A DNA stretch of 27,377 nt from an uncultured Collinsella sp. (GCA_902494625.1 CABUUB010000021.1:1-27377); one strand, 5' to 3'. Counted from the first letter of the stretch, positions 1-8,738 are shown. Translations and numbers: made by a program. Notes: generated from the letters alone by a model not told the origin.

Positions 1-1
1 G

Positions 2-1432
2 AACGCCTACGACTTTGTCGATTTCCTCGCCTCGTGCAAACAACATTATTGGCAGATTCTGCCCCTTACGACGACGAGCTATGGCGACTCACCCTATCAG
101 TCGTTCTCGGCCCGTGCGGGCAACCCCAATTTCATCGACTTTGCCGAGCTTATCGAAGCAGGGTATCTGGAGCAGCGCGATATCGATGGCGTGTATCTGG
201 GATCCGACCCCAGCAATGTCGACTACGGTGCCATCTTTGGTGGCCGTCGTCAGATTCTCGACCGAGCCGCTGAGCGCTTTGCCGCCGACAAGCCGGCCGA
301 TTTCGATGACTTTATCCAGGCCAACGAGGACTGGCTCATCCCCTACTGTGAGTTCATGACCGTCAAAGAGGAGTGCGGTCTCAAGGCGTTTTGGGAGTGG
401 CCCGCGGAGCTCCGCACCCGCGGCGAGGCTTCCGCCAAGGTCTGCGCCGACCATCCGGCGCGTATGCTCTACCACCAGATGACGCAGTACTTTTTCAATC
501 GCCAGTGGAGCCGCCTCAAGGCCTATGCCAACGAGCGCGACATTCTCATCATCGGCGACCTGCCCATCTATGTCTCGCGTGACTCCGTCGAGATGTGGGC
601 GACGCCCGAGCTCTTTAAGATCGACGCCGCCGGCAATCCCGTGAGCGTCGCCGGCACGCCGCCCGACCAGTTCTCGGCCACCGGCCAGTACTGGGGCAAC
701 CCCATCTACGACTGGGACGCCATGGAATCCGACGGCTTCTCCTGGTGGGAGAGCCGCATTCGCGCCGCCCTCGACATGTACGACGTCATCCGCCTGGATC
801 ACTTCCGCGGCTTCGAGGCCTATTGGGAGGTGCCGTTCTCCTCGCCCGATTCGTCCTACGGTTCGTGGACGCAGGGTCCCGGCCTCAAGTTCTTCAAGAC
901 GCTCGAGAAAAAGCTCGGCACGCTGCCCATCATCGCCGAGGACCTGGGCTTCCTCACCCCCGGCGTCATCGACATGCGCGACAACTCGGGCTTCCCCGGC
1001 ATGAAGATCCTGCAGTTTGCCTTTGAGGGCACCAACTCGTACTACCTGCCGCATAACTACATCGCCAACACCGTCGCCTATGTGGGCACCCACGACAACG
1101 AGACGGCGCGCGGTTGGTTTGAGGGAACGGCCACCCCGCGTCAGCGCGAGCAGGCAGCCCTGTACACCCATCAGCAAGCCGGCGAACCCATGGCAGATGC
1201 ACTCAATCGCACCATCGCCGCCAGCGTAAGCGACACGTGCATCTACACCATGCAGGACCTGCTCAACTTGGGCAACGAGGCGCGCATCAACACCCCTGCC
1301 ACGCTGGGCGGCAACTGGACCTGGCGCATGCTCGACGGCGCCATCACCCGCGAGCTCGAGCACAAACTCACCGACTGGACCGAGACCTACTTCCGCATCC
1401 CGTCGGAAGCCGAAATCGAGCTTCCTCAATAG
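2..1432 (+). CDS. malQ: 4-alpha-glucanotransferase (amylomaltase, GH77), 5' end cut off by the window
   Basis: The frame is open from base 2, so the gene starts before the window; only about 30 N-terminal residues seem to be missing. MalQ transfers alpha-1,4-glucan segments between maltodextrins and releases glucose, in the cytoplasm. GH77 hallmarks are visible: YWQILPL and TSYGDSPYQSFSA near the start, RLDHFRGFEAYWEVP carrying the catalytic Asp nucleophile (codon at 797-799), IIAEDLG with the acid/base Glu, and GTHDNETARGW with the transition-state Asp. The first ATG inside the frame (191) is not the true start, because conserved family sequence precedes it. glgP follows on the same strand after a hairpin, fitting joint breakdown of maltodextrins. 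The family call is secure; the size of the missing part is an estimate. Confidence 0.95.
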   Translation, partial: NAYDFVDFLASCKQHYWQILPLTTTSYGDSPYQSFSARAGNPNFIDFAELIEAGYLEQRDIDGVYLGSDPSNVDYGAIFGGRRQILDRAAERFAADKPADFDDFIQANEDWLIPYCEFMTVKEECGLKAFWEWPAELRTRGEASAKVCADHPARMLYHQMTQYFFNRQWSRLKAYANERDILIIGDLPIYVSRDSVEMWATPELFKIDAAGNPVSVAGTPPDQFSATGQYWGNPIYDWDAMESDGFSWWESRIRAALDMYDVIRLDHFRGFEAYWEVPFSSPDSSYGSWTQGPGLKFFKTLEKKLGTLPIIAEDLGFLTPGVIDMRDNSGFPGMKILQFAFEGTNSYYLPHNYIANTVAYVGTHDNETARGWFEGTATPRQREQAALYTHQQAGEPMADALNRTIAASVSDTCIYTMQDLLNLGNEARINTPATLGGNWTWRMLDGAITRELEHKLTDWTETYFRIPSEAEIELPQ

Positions 1433-1480
1433 GAGCCACCGCGCCCGACCCCTCCCCACCGTGCGGACGCGCTTGCTTTT

Positions 1481-1520
1481 CCCGCGCGAGGCCACCCCAA
1501 TCCCCTCGCGCGGGCTTCTT
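1481..1520 (+). terminator. Hairpin terminator or attenuator between malQ and glgP
   Basis: An 11-bp perfect stem (1481-1491 with 1504-1514, CCCGCGCGAGG/CCTCGCGCGGG) is followed by CTTCTT. It lies about 50 bases after the malQ stop and 40 before the glgP start. The U-tract is weak, so it may only partly stop transcription or protect the malQ 3' end. Confidence 0.55.
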
Positions 1521-1560
1521 ATGAATTGCAGACATGAAACAACCCATCACAGGAGAAAAC

Positions 1561-3828
1561 ATGCCCCGAATTAACCTCATGGAACTCACCGAGCAGTCTT
1601 TTGGCACCTCGCTCGAGCAGCTCGACGACCGTCGCATTTACAAGCTGCTGGTCAAACTCGTGCAGGAGCGCTCCGCCGCCCGCCCGCTCAACAACGGCAA
1701 GAAAAAGCTCTATTACATTTCCGCCGAATTTTTGATCGGCAAGCTGCTCATCAACAATATGATCGACCTCGGCATCTACGACGAGGTTAAGGACCAGCTC
1801 ACCGCCGCAGGCCACGACCTCAACAAGATCGAGGAGTTCGAGGTCGAGCCGTCACTCGGCAACGGCGGCCTGGGCCGCTTGGCCGCATGCTTCCTGGATT
1901 CCATCGCCACGCTGGGCTTGACCGGCGATGGCGTGGGCCTCAACTATCACTACGGTCTGTTCCGTCAGCGCTTTGTCGACAACCAGCAGAAGGCCGTCCC
2001 CGACGAGTGGCTCGGTGAGCAGGACATCCTAGTCGACGATGACCGCTCCTACACCGTCGAGTTCGGCGATTTTGCCGTTACTTCCAAGCTCGTCAACATC
2101 GATGTGCCCGGTTACGGCCAGCCCACCAAGAACCGCCTGCGCCTGTTCGACCTGGCGAGCGTCGACGACGGCCTGGTCCCCGGCAGCTCCATCGACTTCG
2201 ACAAGACCGAGATCGCCAAGAACCTCACCTTGTTCCTCTATCCCGACGATTCCGACGAGCAGGGCCGCCTACTTCGCATCTATCAGGAGTACTTCATGGT
2301 GAGCAACGCCGCCCAGCTCCTGATCGACGAGGCCGTCGAGCGCGGCAGCAACCTGCACGATCTGGCCGACTATGCCGTGGTCCAAATTAACGACACGCAC
2401 CCCACCATGGTCATTCCCGAGCTCATCCGCCTGCTCACCACCGAGCACGACATCGAGTTTGACGAGGCAGTCACCATCGTACGCTCCATGGTCGCCTACA
2501 CTAACCACACGATTCTTGCCGAGGCGCTCGAGAAGTGGCCGCTCACCAGCCTGCAGAGGGTCTCGCCCGCCATCGCCGACATTATCGTCAAGCTCGATGA
2601 GATCGCCAAGGCCGAGCACGACGACCCGCGTGTCGCCATCATCGACGAGTACGACACCGTCCACATGGCCCACATGGACATCCACTTTGGCTTCTCCATC
2701 AACGGCGTCGCCGCACTCCACACCAAGATCCTGGAGGACACCGAGCTTCACCCGTTCTACGAGATCTACCCCGAGAAGTTCTCCAACAAGACCAACGGCA
2801 TCACCTTCCGCCGTTGGATCCATGGCGCCAACCCCGCGCTCGCCAGTCTGCTCGACGATGTGATCGGCACCGATTGGCGCAGCACCGGCGACCTGAGCAA
2901 GCTCGCCGAGTTCGCTGACGACAAGAAGGTCCTCGATCGCCTGGCCGCCACCAAGACCGAGGCCAAGGCCATCATGCGCGAGTTTATGGCACTCGAACAG
3001 GGCGTGACGATCCCGTCCAACGCCATTATCGATGTTCAGGTCAAGCGTATCCACGAGTACAAGCGCCAGCAGATGCTCGCGCTCTACATCATCTGGAAGT
3101 ATCTCGACATCAAGAACGGCAATAAGCCTAAGCACCCCGTCACCATCATCTTTGGCGGCAAGGCGGCCCCTGCCTACACCATCGCCCAAGACATCATTCA
3201 TCTAATCCTGACGCTGTCCCAGTGGATAGCAAACGACCCCGACGTGGCCCCCTACCTGCAGGTTGTCATGATCGAGAACTATAACGTCACCGCTGCCGAG
3301 CGCGTGATCCCCGCCGCCGACATCTCCGAGCAGATCAGCCTGGCCTCCAAGGAGGCGAGCGGAACCTCCAACATGAAGTTCATGCTCAACGGCGCTTTGA
3401 CCCTGTGCACGCTCGACGGTGCCAACGTAGAGATTGCCGAGCTCGTGGGCGACGAGAACATCTATACCTTTGGCGCCTCGTCCAAGCAGGTCGAGCAGCT
3501 CTACGCCGACGGCACCTATGACGCCGGCGCGCTCTACCGCAAGCCCGGCATCAAGCTGCTGGTGGACTTCATCACCAACCCGGCCTTTATGGCGACCGGC
3601 AACGCCGAGCGCCTGCAGCGTCTGCACGATGACATTAGGGGCAAGGACTGGTTTATGGCCCTGCTCGACATTGAGGAGTACATCCAGACCAAGGAGCGCG
3701 TGCTGGCAGACTACGAGGACCAGGACGCCTGGATGCGCAAGGCGCTCATCAATATCGCCAACGCCGGCACCTTCTCGTCCGACCGCACGATCTCCCAGTA
3801 CAACGACGAGATCTGGCACCTGGACTAA
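1561..3828 (+). CDS. glgP: Glycogen/maltodextrin phosphorylase (GT35)
   Basis: Releases glucose-1-phosphate from the non-reducing ends of glycogen or maltodextrins, using pyridoxal phosphate; cytoplasmic. Family motifs seen in order are SLGNGGLGRLAACFLDS, VQINDTHPTMVIPEL, VQVKRIHEYKRQ and EASGTSNMKFMLNGAL. Lys606 in NMKF is the expected PLP lysine. The protein is 755 residues, slightly shorter than the usual 790-850. The ATG at 1561 is chosen because AGGAG lies at proper distance before it (about 1552); the in-frame ATG at 1534 would add nine residues and has no such site. It follows malQ on the same strand and faces the sugar ABC transporter operon. Substrate preference between glycogen and maltodextrin cannot be read from the sequence. 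Confidence 0.96.
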   Translation: MPRINLMELTEQSFGTSLEQLDDRRIYKLLVKLVQERSAARPLNNGKKKLYYISAEFLIGKLLINNMIDLGIYDEVKDQLTAAGHDLNKIEEFEVEPSLGNGGLGRLAACFLDSIATLGLTGDGVGLNYHYGLFRQRFVDNQQKAVPDEWLGEQDILVDDDRSYTVEFGDFAVTSKLVNIDVPGYGQPTKNRLRLFDLASVDDGLVPGSSIDFDKTEIAKNLTLFLYPDDSDEQGRLLRIYQEYFMVSNAAQLLIDEAVERGSNLHDLADYAVVQINDTHPTMVIPELIRLLTTEHDIEFDEAVTIVRSMVAYTNHTILAEALEKWPLTSLQRVSPAIADIIVKLDEIAKAEHDDPRVAIIDEYDTVHMAHMDIHFGFSINGVAALHTKILEDTELHPFYEIYPEKFSNKTNGITFRRWIHGANPALASLLDDVIGTDWRSTGDLSKLAEFADDKKVLDRLAATKTEAKAIMREFMALEQGVTIPSNAIIDVQVKRIHEYKRQQMLALYIIWKYLDIKNGNKPKHPVTIIFGGKAAPAYTIAQDIIHLILTLSQWIANDPDVAPYLQVVMIENYNVTAAERVIPAADISEQISLASKEASGTSNMKFMLNGALTLCTLDGANVEIAELVGDENIYTFGASSKQVEQLYADGTYDAGALYRKPGIKLLVDFITNPAFMATGNAERLQRLHDDIRGKDWFMALLDIEEYIQTKERVLADYEDQDAWMRKALINIANAGTFSSDRTISQYNDEIWHLD

Positions 3829-3857
3829 CCTATTCCCCTTACCCATCCTCTTGAGGA

Positions 3858-3888
3858 ACGGAGTCGTGGCAACACGGCTCCGTTTTTT
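3858..3888 (+). terminator. Rho-independent terminator after glgP
   Basis: An 11-bp stem with one G-T pair and a GCAA tetraloop is followed by six T. It lies 30 bases after the glgP stop. Confidence 0.92.
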
Positions 3889-3928
3889 GTACCCGCGTGT
3901 TGCCCCTGTGAGCCGCCTCGACTAAATC

Positions 3929-3985
3929 GTCTCAATCTGTAACACCTATTCGGCCAAAACGGTCCCACCTGTTACAGATCAAGAC
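3929..3985. repeat. 57-bp palindromic repeat, unit 1 of 3
   Basis: Arms GTCTCAATCTGTAAC (3929-3943) and GTTACAGATCAAGAC (3971-3985) form an imperfect inverted repeat around a 27-base centre. The unit lies in the noncoding gap between glgP and the convergent ABC transporter operon. No coding potential is seen. Confidence 0.85.
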
Positions 3986-4009
3986 AAACCGGTCCTTTCC
4001 CCAGGGTTT

Positions 4010-4066
4010 ATCTCAATCTGTAACATCTAACGTCCGAAATCAGTCCTTCGTGTTACAGATCGAGAC
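4010..4066. repeat. 57-bp palindromic repeat, unit 2 of 3
   Basis: Arms 4010-4024 and 4052-4066 (right arm GTTACAGATCGAGAC) again enclose exactly 27 bases. The unit starts 81 bases after unit 1. The centre begins ATCTA, like unit 3 and nearly like unit 1 (ACCTA); the rest of the centre is only loosely similar. Confidence 0.85.
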
Positions 4067-4089
4067 GGAAGGACAGGCGGCTCAACTCA

Positions 4090-4146
4090 ATCTCGTTCTG
4101 TAACATCTAAAGCCAATTCGATCCTCTACTTGTTACAAATCGAGAC
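4090..4146. repeat. 57-bp palindromic repeat, unit 3 of 3
   Basis: Arms 4090-4104 and 4132-4146 (right arm GTTACAAATCGAGAC) enclose 27 bases. The unit starts 80 bases after unit 2, so unit length, centre length and period are all held constant. This is the most diverged copy (CTCGTTCTG in the left arm). Confidence 0.82.
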
Positions 4147-4173
4147 AAACGACCGACCAGACAACCCCGTCAT

Positions 4174-4214
4174 AAAGAAAGGCTCCCCTCTCGCCCAGTG
4201 GACGGGAGGGGAGT
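4174..4214 (-). terminator. Terminator of the ABC transporter operon
   Basis: A G+C-rich stem (4183-4193 with 4203-4213, CTCCCCTC/GAGGGGAG core) lies about 70 bases beyond the ATPase stop. Read on the minus strand it is followed by CCTTTCTTTA. One A-C mismatch on that strand makes it slightly imperfect. Confidence 0.65.
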
Positions 4215-4285
4215 CTTATATGTGACCGCGGCAAAAGGATGGCAATACCGCAGTCGCCCAAAGGGAGGGCCTGGATGCACCGGGC

Positions 4286-5485
4286 CTAGATAAGGTTCTT
4301 GCCAGACACCTTATCGAAGAGATGGGTCGCGTTCTTCTCGAACTTGAACCAGATGGAGTCGCCCGCCTTGAGCGCACCCTTGGCCTCAAGGTCGACAACG
4401 GGAATGATCAGGACGAACTGGCCATCGGGAGCGGTCACGTGGACATGCTCGGTCGAACCCATGAGCTCGGTCACCTCGACGGTACCCTGGAGCGCACCCT
4501 CCTCGCCCTTGTCGGCAAGCAGAATCTGCTCGGGGCGCACGCCGGCCGTAATCTCCTTCACGTCGCCGCCGTCCCAGTTGAGAGCAAGCTGAGAGCAGGT
4601 CTCGGGAGCGAGCGCCACGTTCATATCCTCGGTCTTGACGGTAAAGCCGTTACCCGAGCGCACCAGCTGGGCATCGAAGAAGTTCATCTGCGGCACGCCG
4701 ATAAAACCGGCGACGAAGATGTTCGCGGGATGGTTGAAAACCTCCTGCGGCGTAGCGATCTGCTGGACGACGCCGTCCTTCATGACCACGATGCGGTCGC
4801 CGAGAGTCATGGCCTCGGTCTGATCGTGGGTAACGTAGATAAAGGTGCCCTTAATCTCGTGACGCAGCTTGATGAGCTCGGCACGCATCTGGTTACGCAG
4901 CTTGGCGTCCAGGTTGGACAGCGGCTCGTCCATCAGGAAGACCTTGGGGTCACGCACGATGGCGCGGCCGATAGCGACACGCTGGCGCTGACCGCCAGAG
5001 AGCGCCTTGGGCTTACGGTCGAGGTACTCGGTAATACCCAGGATCTCGGCAGCGGAGCGAACCTTGCGGTCGATCTCGTCCTTGGGGACCTTCTTGAGCT
5101 CAAGCGTAAACGCCATGTTCTCGTACACCGTCATGTTGGGGTACAGAGCGTAGCTCTGGAACACCATGGCGATGTCGCGGTCCTTGGGAGCGACGTCGTT
5201 GACGCGCTTGCCGTCGATGAACACGTCACCCGAGGTGATGTCCTCCAGGCCAGCAACCATGCGCATCGTCGTGGACTTACCGCAGCCAGACGGGCCAACG
5301 AGGACGACGAACTCCTGGTCGTGAACGGTGAGGTTAAAGTCCTCAACAGCGAGCACGCCATCCTCGGTAACCTTGAGGTTGTGCTTCTTCTCCTCGGTCT
5401 TCTTCTTTTTGCCAAAGAAGCCCTTCTTTTTGGACTCGGTGTTGGGATACACCTTCTGAACATGTTTGAGAACGATCTCGGCCAT
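4286..5485 (-). CDS. malK: CUT1 sugar ABC transporter ATPase (MalK/MsmK/UgpC type)
   Basis: Energises import of an oligosaccharide, probably a maltodextrin, through the two permeases encoded just upstream. Visible parts are Walker A GPSGCGKST (Lys70), signature LSGGQ (162-166), Walker B FLMDEP (Glu187), and a C-terminal TOBE-type regulatory region that includes GVRPEQI. The protein has 399 residues. The ATG at 5485 is chosen because GAAAGG precedes it and MAEIVLKHVQKVYP is the canonical N-terminus; an upstream in-frame ORF extension has no family similarity. Oddity: about 28 Lys/Glu-rich residues (roughly 15-43, including KKKGFFGKKKKTEEKK) are inserted between the first two strands, where relatives have only a short turn. 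It is the last gene of the operon. The symbol reflects the family, not proven substrate. Confidence 0.93.
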   Translation of the reverse strand: MAEIVLKHVQKVYPNTESKKKGFFGKKKKTEEKKHNLKVTEDGVLAVEDFNLTVHDQEFVVLVGPSGCGKSTTMRMVAGLEDITSGDVFIDGKRVNDVAPKDRDIAMVFQSYALYPNMTVYENMAFTLELKKVPKDEIDRKVRSAAEILGITEYLDRKPKALSGGQRQRVAIGRAIVRDPKVFLMDEPLSNLDAKLRNQMRAELIKLRHEIKGTFIYVTHDQTEAMTLGDRIVVMKDGVVQQIATPQEVFNHPANIFVAGFIGVPQMNFFDAQLVRSGNGFTVKTEDMNVALAPETCSQLALNWDGGDVKEITAGVRPEQILLADKGEEGALQGTVEVTELMGSTEHVHVTAPDGQFVLIIPVVDLEAKGALKAGDSIWFKFEKNATHLFDKVSGKNLI

Positions 5486-5552
5486 GTCTTTACCTTTCGA
5501 TATGCGGCACCATGTTGAGGGCGCCGCAGAAACTTGCAAAACAGTTACGGCA

Positions 5553-6392
5553 TCAGCCCTTGACGGCACCTGCCACCACGCCGTCGATGATGTACTTCTG
5601 GCAGAGGATGTACATGACGACGATGGGGACAACGACCATCATGATGCAAGCCATCATGGGGCCGAGCTCGACGTGGCCGTAGCCGCCGCGGAAGTACTGG
5701 ATCAAGATAGGAATGGTCTTGTACTTGGTGGAGTCGAGCGTAAGGTAGGGCAGCAGATAGTCGTTCCAGACCCACATGGTCTCGAGGATGCCGACCGAAA
5801 GATAGGTGGGCTTCATGATGGGGAGGACGATCTTAAAGAACACCTGGACCGGGTTGCAGCCGTCAATCATGGCCGCCTCTTCGATCTCGAGCGGGATGTT
5901 CTTTACAAAGCCGGCGAACATAAAGACCGCCAGGCCCGCGCCAAAGCCAAGGTAGATAAAGCAGATGTTGAACGGCGTGTTGAAGCCGATGCGGTCCGCC
6001 AAATTGGACAGCGTGAACATGAGCATCTGGAACGGTACGACCATCGAGAACACGAACAGGTAATAGAAGAAGTTCGAGATCTTGCTGTTGACGCGCACTA
6101 CGTACCAAGCGCACATGGAGCAGCACACCAAGATCAGAACGACCGACGTGACCGTGATGATGAGCGAGTACATAAATGCCGAGGCAAAGCCCTGCTCGTT
6201 AAGGGCGTGCATGTAGTTTGCGAGGCCGTTGAACGTCTCGGGCGTGAGCAGATCGAATGCCGTGGTGGTGCTGATTGCAGTTGCCTTTTTAAAGGAATTG
6301 AGCGCAATCATGAACACGGGGTAGATCCACGCGAGCGACAGGATCGTAAAGAAAATCGAGAGCGCGCGGTTGATAACCTTATCGCGTTTCAT
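5553..6392 (-). CDS. malG: CUT1 sugar ABC transporter permease (MalG-like)
   Basis: Inner-membrane subunit of 279 residues with about six hydrophobic segments, beginning with a cytoplasmic MKRDKVINRA and a first membrane helix near residues 10-30. The EAA loop that docks on the ATPase is seen as EIEEAAMIDGCNPVQVFFKIVLP. Its start overlaps the stop of the upstream permease by one base (TAATG), so the two are translationally coupled; GGAGGTG lies before the ATG inside the upstream gene. Sugar specificity cannot be read from the sequence; the nearby malQ, glgP and regulator suggest an alpha-glucoside. Confidence 0.93.
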   Translation of the reverse strand: MKRDKVINRALSIFFTILSLAWIYPVFMIALNSFKKATAISTTTAFDLLTPETFNGLANYMHALNEQGFASAFMYSLIITVTSVVLILVCCSMCAWYVVRVNSKISNFFYYLFVFSMVVPFQMLMFTLSNLADRIGFNTPFNICFIYLGFGAGLAVFMFAGFVKNIPLEIEEAAMIDGCNPVQVFFKIVLPIMKPTYLSVGILETMWVWNDYLLPYLTLDSTKYKTIPILIQYFRGGYGHVELGPMMACIMMVVVPIVVMYILCQKYIIDGVVAGAVKG

Positions 6393-7246
6393 TACTGCTG
6401 CACCTCCTTGGACCTCGTGGCCTTAAGCTGAATCATGGAGATGGCTACGACCAGGATGCAGAAGATAACCGCCTTGGCCTGACCGATGCCCTGCCATGCG
6501 ATACCGGCACGCGAATAGAACGTGTTGTAGATGTTCAGGGCGAGCATCTCGGTGGAGTGCGCGGGGGCGCCGCCGGTAAGGGCGAGGTTCTGGTCGAACA
6601 GCTTAAAGCCGTTGGTGATGGACAGGAACAGGCAGATGGTGATGGTCGGCATCAGGTTAGGGATCTTAACCTTCCAAAACGTCTGCCATGCCGTGGCACC
6701 GTCGACCTTGGCGGCCTCGATGTAGTCGGACGGAATGGACTGCAGACCAGCGATGTAGATGATCATCATGTAGCCGACCTGCTGCCACAGGGTCAGGATG
6801 ATAAGGCCCCAGAAGCCAGCAGCAGAGTTAAGGGCGATGAGCTGGGCGCCCACGTTGGAGAGCAGGCAGTTGATCAAGATCTGCCAGATGTAGCCCAACA
6901 CGATGCCGCCGATGAGGTTAGGCATAAAGAAGATCGTACGGAAGATGTTGGTGCCCTTGAGCGCCTTGCGGGTGAGTGCCTGCGCGATGGCCAGGGCGAT
7001 CACGTTGATGAGCACCGTCGACAGGAAGGCAAACGCCACCGTAAAGAAGAACGACGTGGCAAACTGCGGATCGGACAATGCGCGCACGTAGTTCTCGATA
7101 CCGACAAAGTGCGCGTTACTAATGATAATAAACTGGCAGAACGAGAGATAGAAGCCCTGGATAAAGGGAATCACGAACCCGATCATAAACGCCAGGCACG
7201 TGGGCAGCATAAAGAGCGGCCACCAGCGCTTGAGTGCTTTGCCCAT
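6392..7246 (-). CDS. malF: CUT1 sugar ABC transporter permease (MalF-like)
   Basis: Inner-membrane subunit of 284 residues with about six hydrophobic segments, the first near residues 10-34. The EAA motif DYIEAAKVDGATAWQTFWKV is present and contacts the ATPase. It is the short MalF type (LacF/MsmF-like), without the large periplasmic insertion of enterobacterial MalF. GAAAGG precedes the ATG at 7246. It lies 87 bases after the binding-protein gene, separated by a strong hairpin, and overlaps the next permease by one base. Confidence 0.93.
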   Translation of the reverse strand: MGKALKRWWPLFMLPTCLAFMIGFVIPFIQGFYLSFCQFIIISNAHFVGIENYVRALSDPQFATSFFFTVAFAFLSTVLINVIALAIAQALTRKALKGTNIFRTIFFMPNLIGGIVLGYIWQILINCLLSNVGAQLIALNSAAGFWGLIILTLWQQVGYMMIIYIAGLQSIPSDYIEAAKVDGATAWQTFWKVKIPNLMPTITICLFLSITNGFKLFDQNLALTGGAPAHSTEMLALNIYNTFYSRAGIAWQGIGQAKAVIFCILVVAISMIQLKATRSKEVQQ

Positions 7247-7266
7247 AAAAGGGTCCTTTCAATATG

Positions 7267-7302
7267 CAGGGGGCGGGCAAACCTACGTCTGCCCGCCCCC
7301 TG
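7267..7302 (-). promoter_or_regulatory. Intercistronic hairpin between binding protein and permease genes
   Basis: A perfect 13-bp stem (7267-7279 with 7290-7302, arm CAGGGGGCGGGCA) lies 31 bases after the binding-protein stop. No U-run follows on the minus strand, so it is better explained as an RNA 3'-end stabiliser or partial terminator that keeps binding-protein mRNA in excess, as known for the malE-malF gap of enterobacteria. Confidence 0.7.
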
Positions 7303-7333
7303 TCGCTAATCAGATAGCTTGGGCAGCAACTGC

Positions 7334-8650
7334 TTACTCGGAAGCAGCCTTCTCGGTCTTCCAGCCATCGACGAAGGCGTTCTTGACGCCGTCCCACTTG
7401 CTGTTATCGGCAGCGTAGGCAATCAGAGCCTGCTTGAGGTTCTTCTTCCACTCCTCGGAGGGAATGTAGACGAAGTCCCAAGCGACGGTCTTCTTGCCGT
7501 CCTTGGCCATGGCAACGGCCTGCTGCGAGAAGACGTTGGTGGTCTCCTTGGCGCTCTTGAACGGAGCGGTCAGACCCATCTTGTCGGCGATGATGCTGGT
7601 CGGGGTGTCAGCGGTGACGCACCAATACATGAAGTCCTCGGTGGCCTTCTGGGCATCCTCGGAAGCCTGGGAACTGACGCACCAGTAGTTCTCGCCGCCG
7701 GAGCACAGGCCCTGGTTCTCCTCGCCGTCAACACCGATGTAGATGGGCATCATGCCAATCTGATCGTCGGTCATGCCGGCCTTGACGAGGTCAGAGTAGG
7801 CCCAAGAGCCGTTCTGGTAGAAGACGGCCTTGCCGGTTGCGAACTCGTTGGTGGCGTCGTCGCCGGTCTTGGAAGCAAGCTGCGAAGGATCGCAGGTGGA
7901 GTCGGTGATGTACAGGTCGAAGATCTGCTTGTAGTTGTCGAGGAACTCACCCTTGATCTCGTCGTCCTCCTGGTTGTGCTCCTTCTCAAACTCGTAGTAG
8001 AGCGGCATGTTGGCAAGGTGGGTGGTGTAGCGCCAGCTGGAGGAGTCGTCCATGCCGGCGGAAGTGAAGGCACCCTCGACACCAAGCTCGTCCTTGCGGG
8101 CCTGGATGTCGTCGGCACAAGCCTTCAGCTTGTCGAAGGAGTTGATGTCCTCGGCCTTGTAGCCAGCCTTCTCGAGCAGCTGCTTGTTGTAAATAATGCC
8201 GAAGCTCTCCTGAACCCAGTCGATGCACACATCCTTGCCGTCGGACTGCAGAGCCAGGGAGTCGTCAATGAGCTCACCGCGGAGCTTGGTATCGGACAGG
8301 TCGGCGCAGTAATCCTTCCAGTTCTTAAGACCGGTGGGGCCGTTGACCTGGAACAGGGTCGGAGCGGAGCTCTTGGACATCTCGGACTTGAGCTTCTCCT
8401 CGTAGGTGTTGGAGGCGGCGGTCACGATCTTGACCTCGACGCCCTTCTCCTTCTTGTACGCCTTGGCGATCTCCTTCCACTCCTTGTCGACCTCGGGCTT
8501 GAATTGGAGGAAGTAGACCTCGGCAGCGTCACCAGAAGCAGAGGAGCCGGAGCCGGCGGAGCCACCGCAGCCCACGAGACCCAGACCAAGAACCGCAGCC
8601 GCGGAACCAGCAAAGCCCAGGAACTGCCTTCTGCTCATTTCGTTCTTCAT
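7334..8650 (-). CDS. Extracellular sugar-binding lipoprotein (family 1 solute-binding protein)
   Basis: Captures the sugar outside the membrane and delivers it to the permeases encoded downstream. The N-terminus combines a twin-arginine motif (SRRQFL, residues 6-11), a short hydrophobic stretch and a lipobox LVGC with Cys28, so it appears to be a Tat-exported lipoprotein. A Gly/Ser linker follows, then about 400 residues of a two-lobed binding fold, including YNKQLLEKAGY and YQNGSWAYSDL, typical of this family. The ATG at 8650 is preferred to the in-frame codon at 8668 because AAGGGTGG precedes it and the signal peptide then has normal length. It is first in the operon and 438 residues long. 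A maltodextrin ligand is inferred from context only. Confidence 0.9.
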   Translation of the reverse strand: MKNEMSRRQFLGFAGSAAAVLGLGLVGCGGSAGSGSSASGDAAEVYFLQFKPEVDKEWKEIAKAYKKEKGVEVKIVTAASNTYEEKLKSEMSKSSAPTLFQVNGPTGLKNWKDYCADLSDTKLRGELIDDSLALQSDGKDVCIDWVQESFGIIYNKQLLEKAGYKAEDINSFDKLKACADDIQARKDELGVEGAFTSAGMDDSSSWRYTTHLANMPLYYEFEKEHNQEDDEIKGEFLDNYKQIFDLYITDSTCDPSQLASKTGDDATNEFATGKAVFYQNGSWAYSDLVKAGMTDDQIGMMPIYIGVDGEENQGLCSGGENYWCVSSQASEDAQKATEDFMYWCVTADTPTSIIADKMGLTAPFKSAKETTNVFSQQAVAMAKDGKKTVAWDFVYIPSEEWKKNLKQALIAYAADNSKWDGVKNAFVDGWKTEKAASE

Positions 8651-8738
8651 TACAATCCACCCTTTCACACCGTGGCGGCACCCTTTGCCGCCGCCTTCGG
8701 AGATTGGCTCGGGGACTTTGCCCCTTTTGCTGATTTGT

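Noticed and set aside
191..1432. malQ starting at the ATG at 191
   Set aside because: Conserved MalQ sequence (YWQILPL, TSYGDSPYQS) is encoded upstream in the same frame, so the gene is truncated by the window edge rather than starting there.
3929..4146. A small CRISPR array
   Set aside because: The repeats are 57-bp palindromic units with diverged arms and 23-24 base gaps, only three copies, and no cas gene. The geometry is of hairpins rather than CRISPR repeats.
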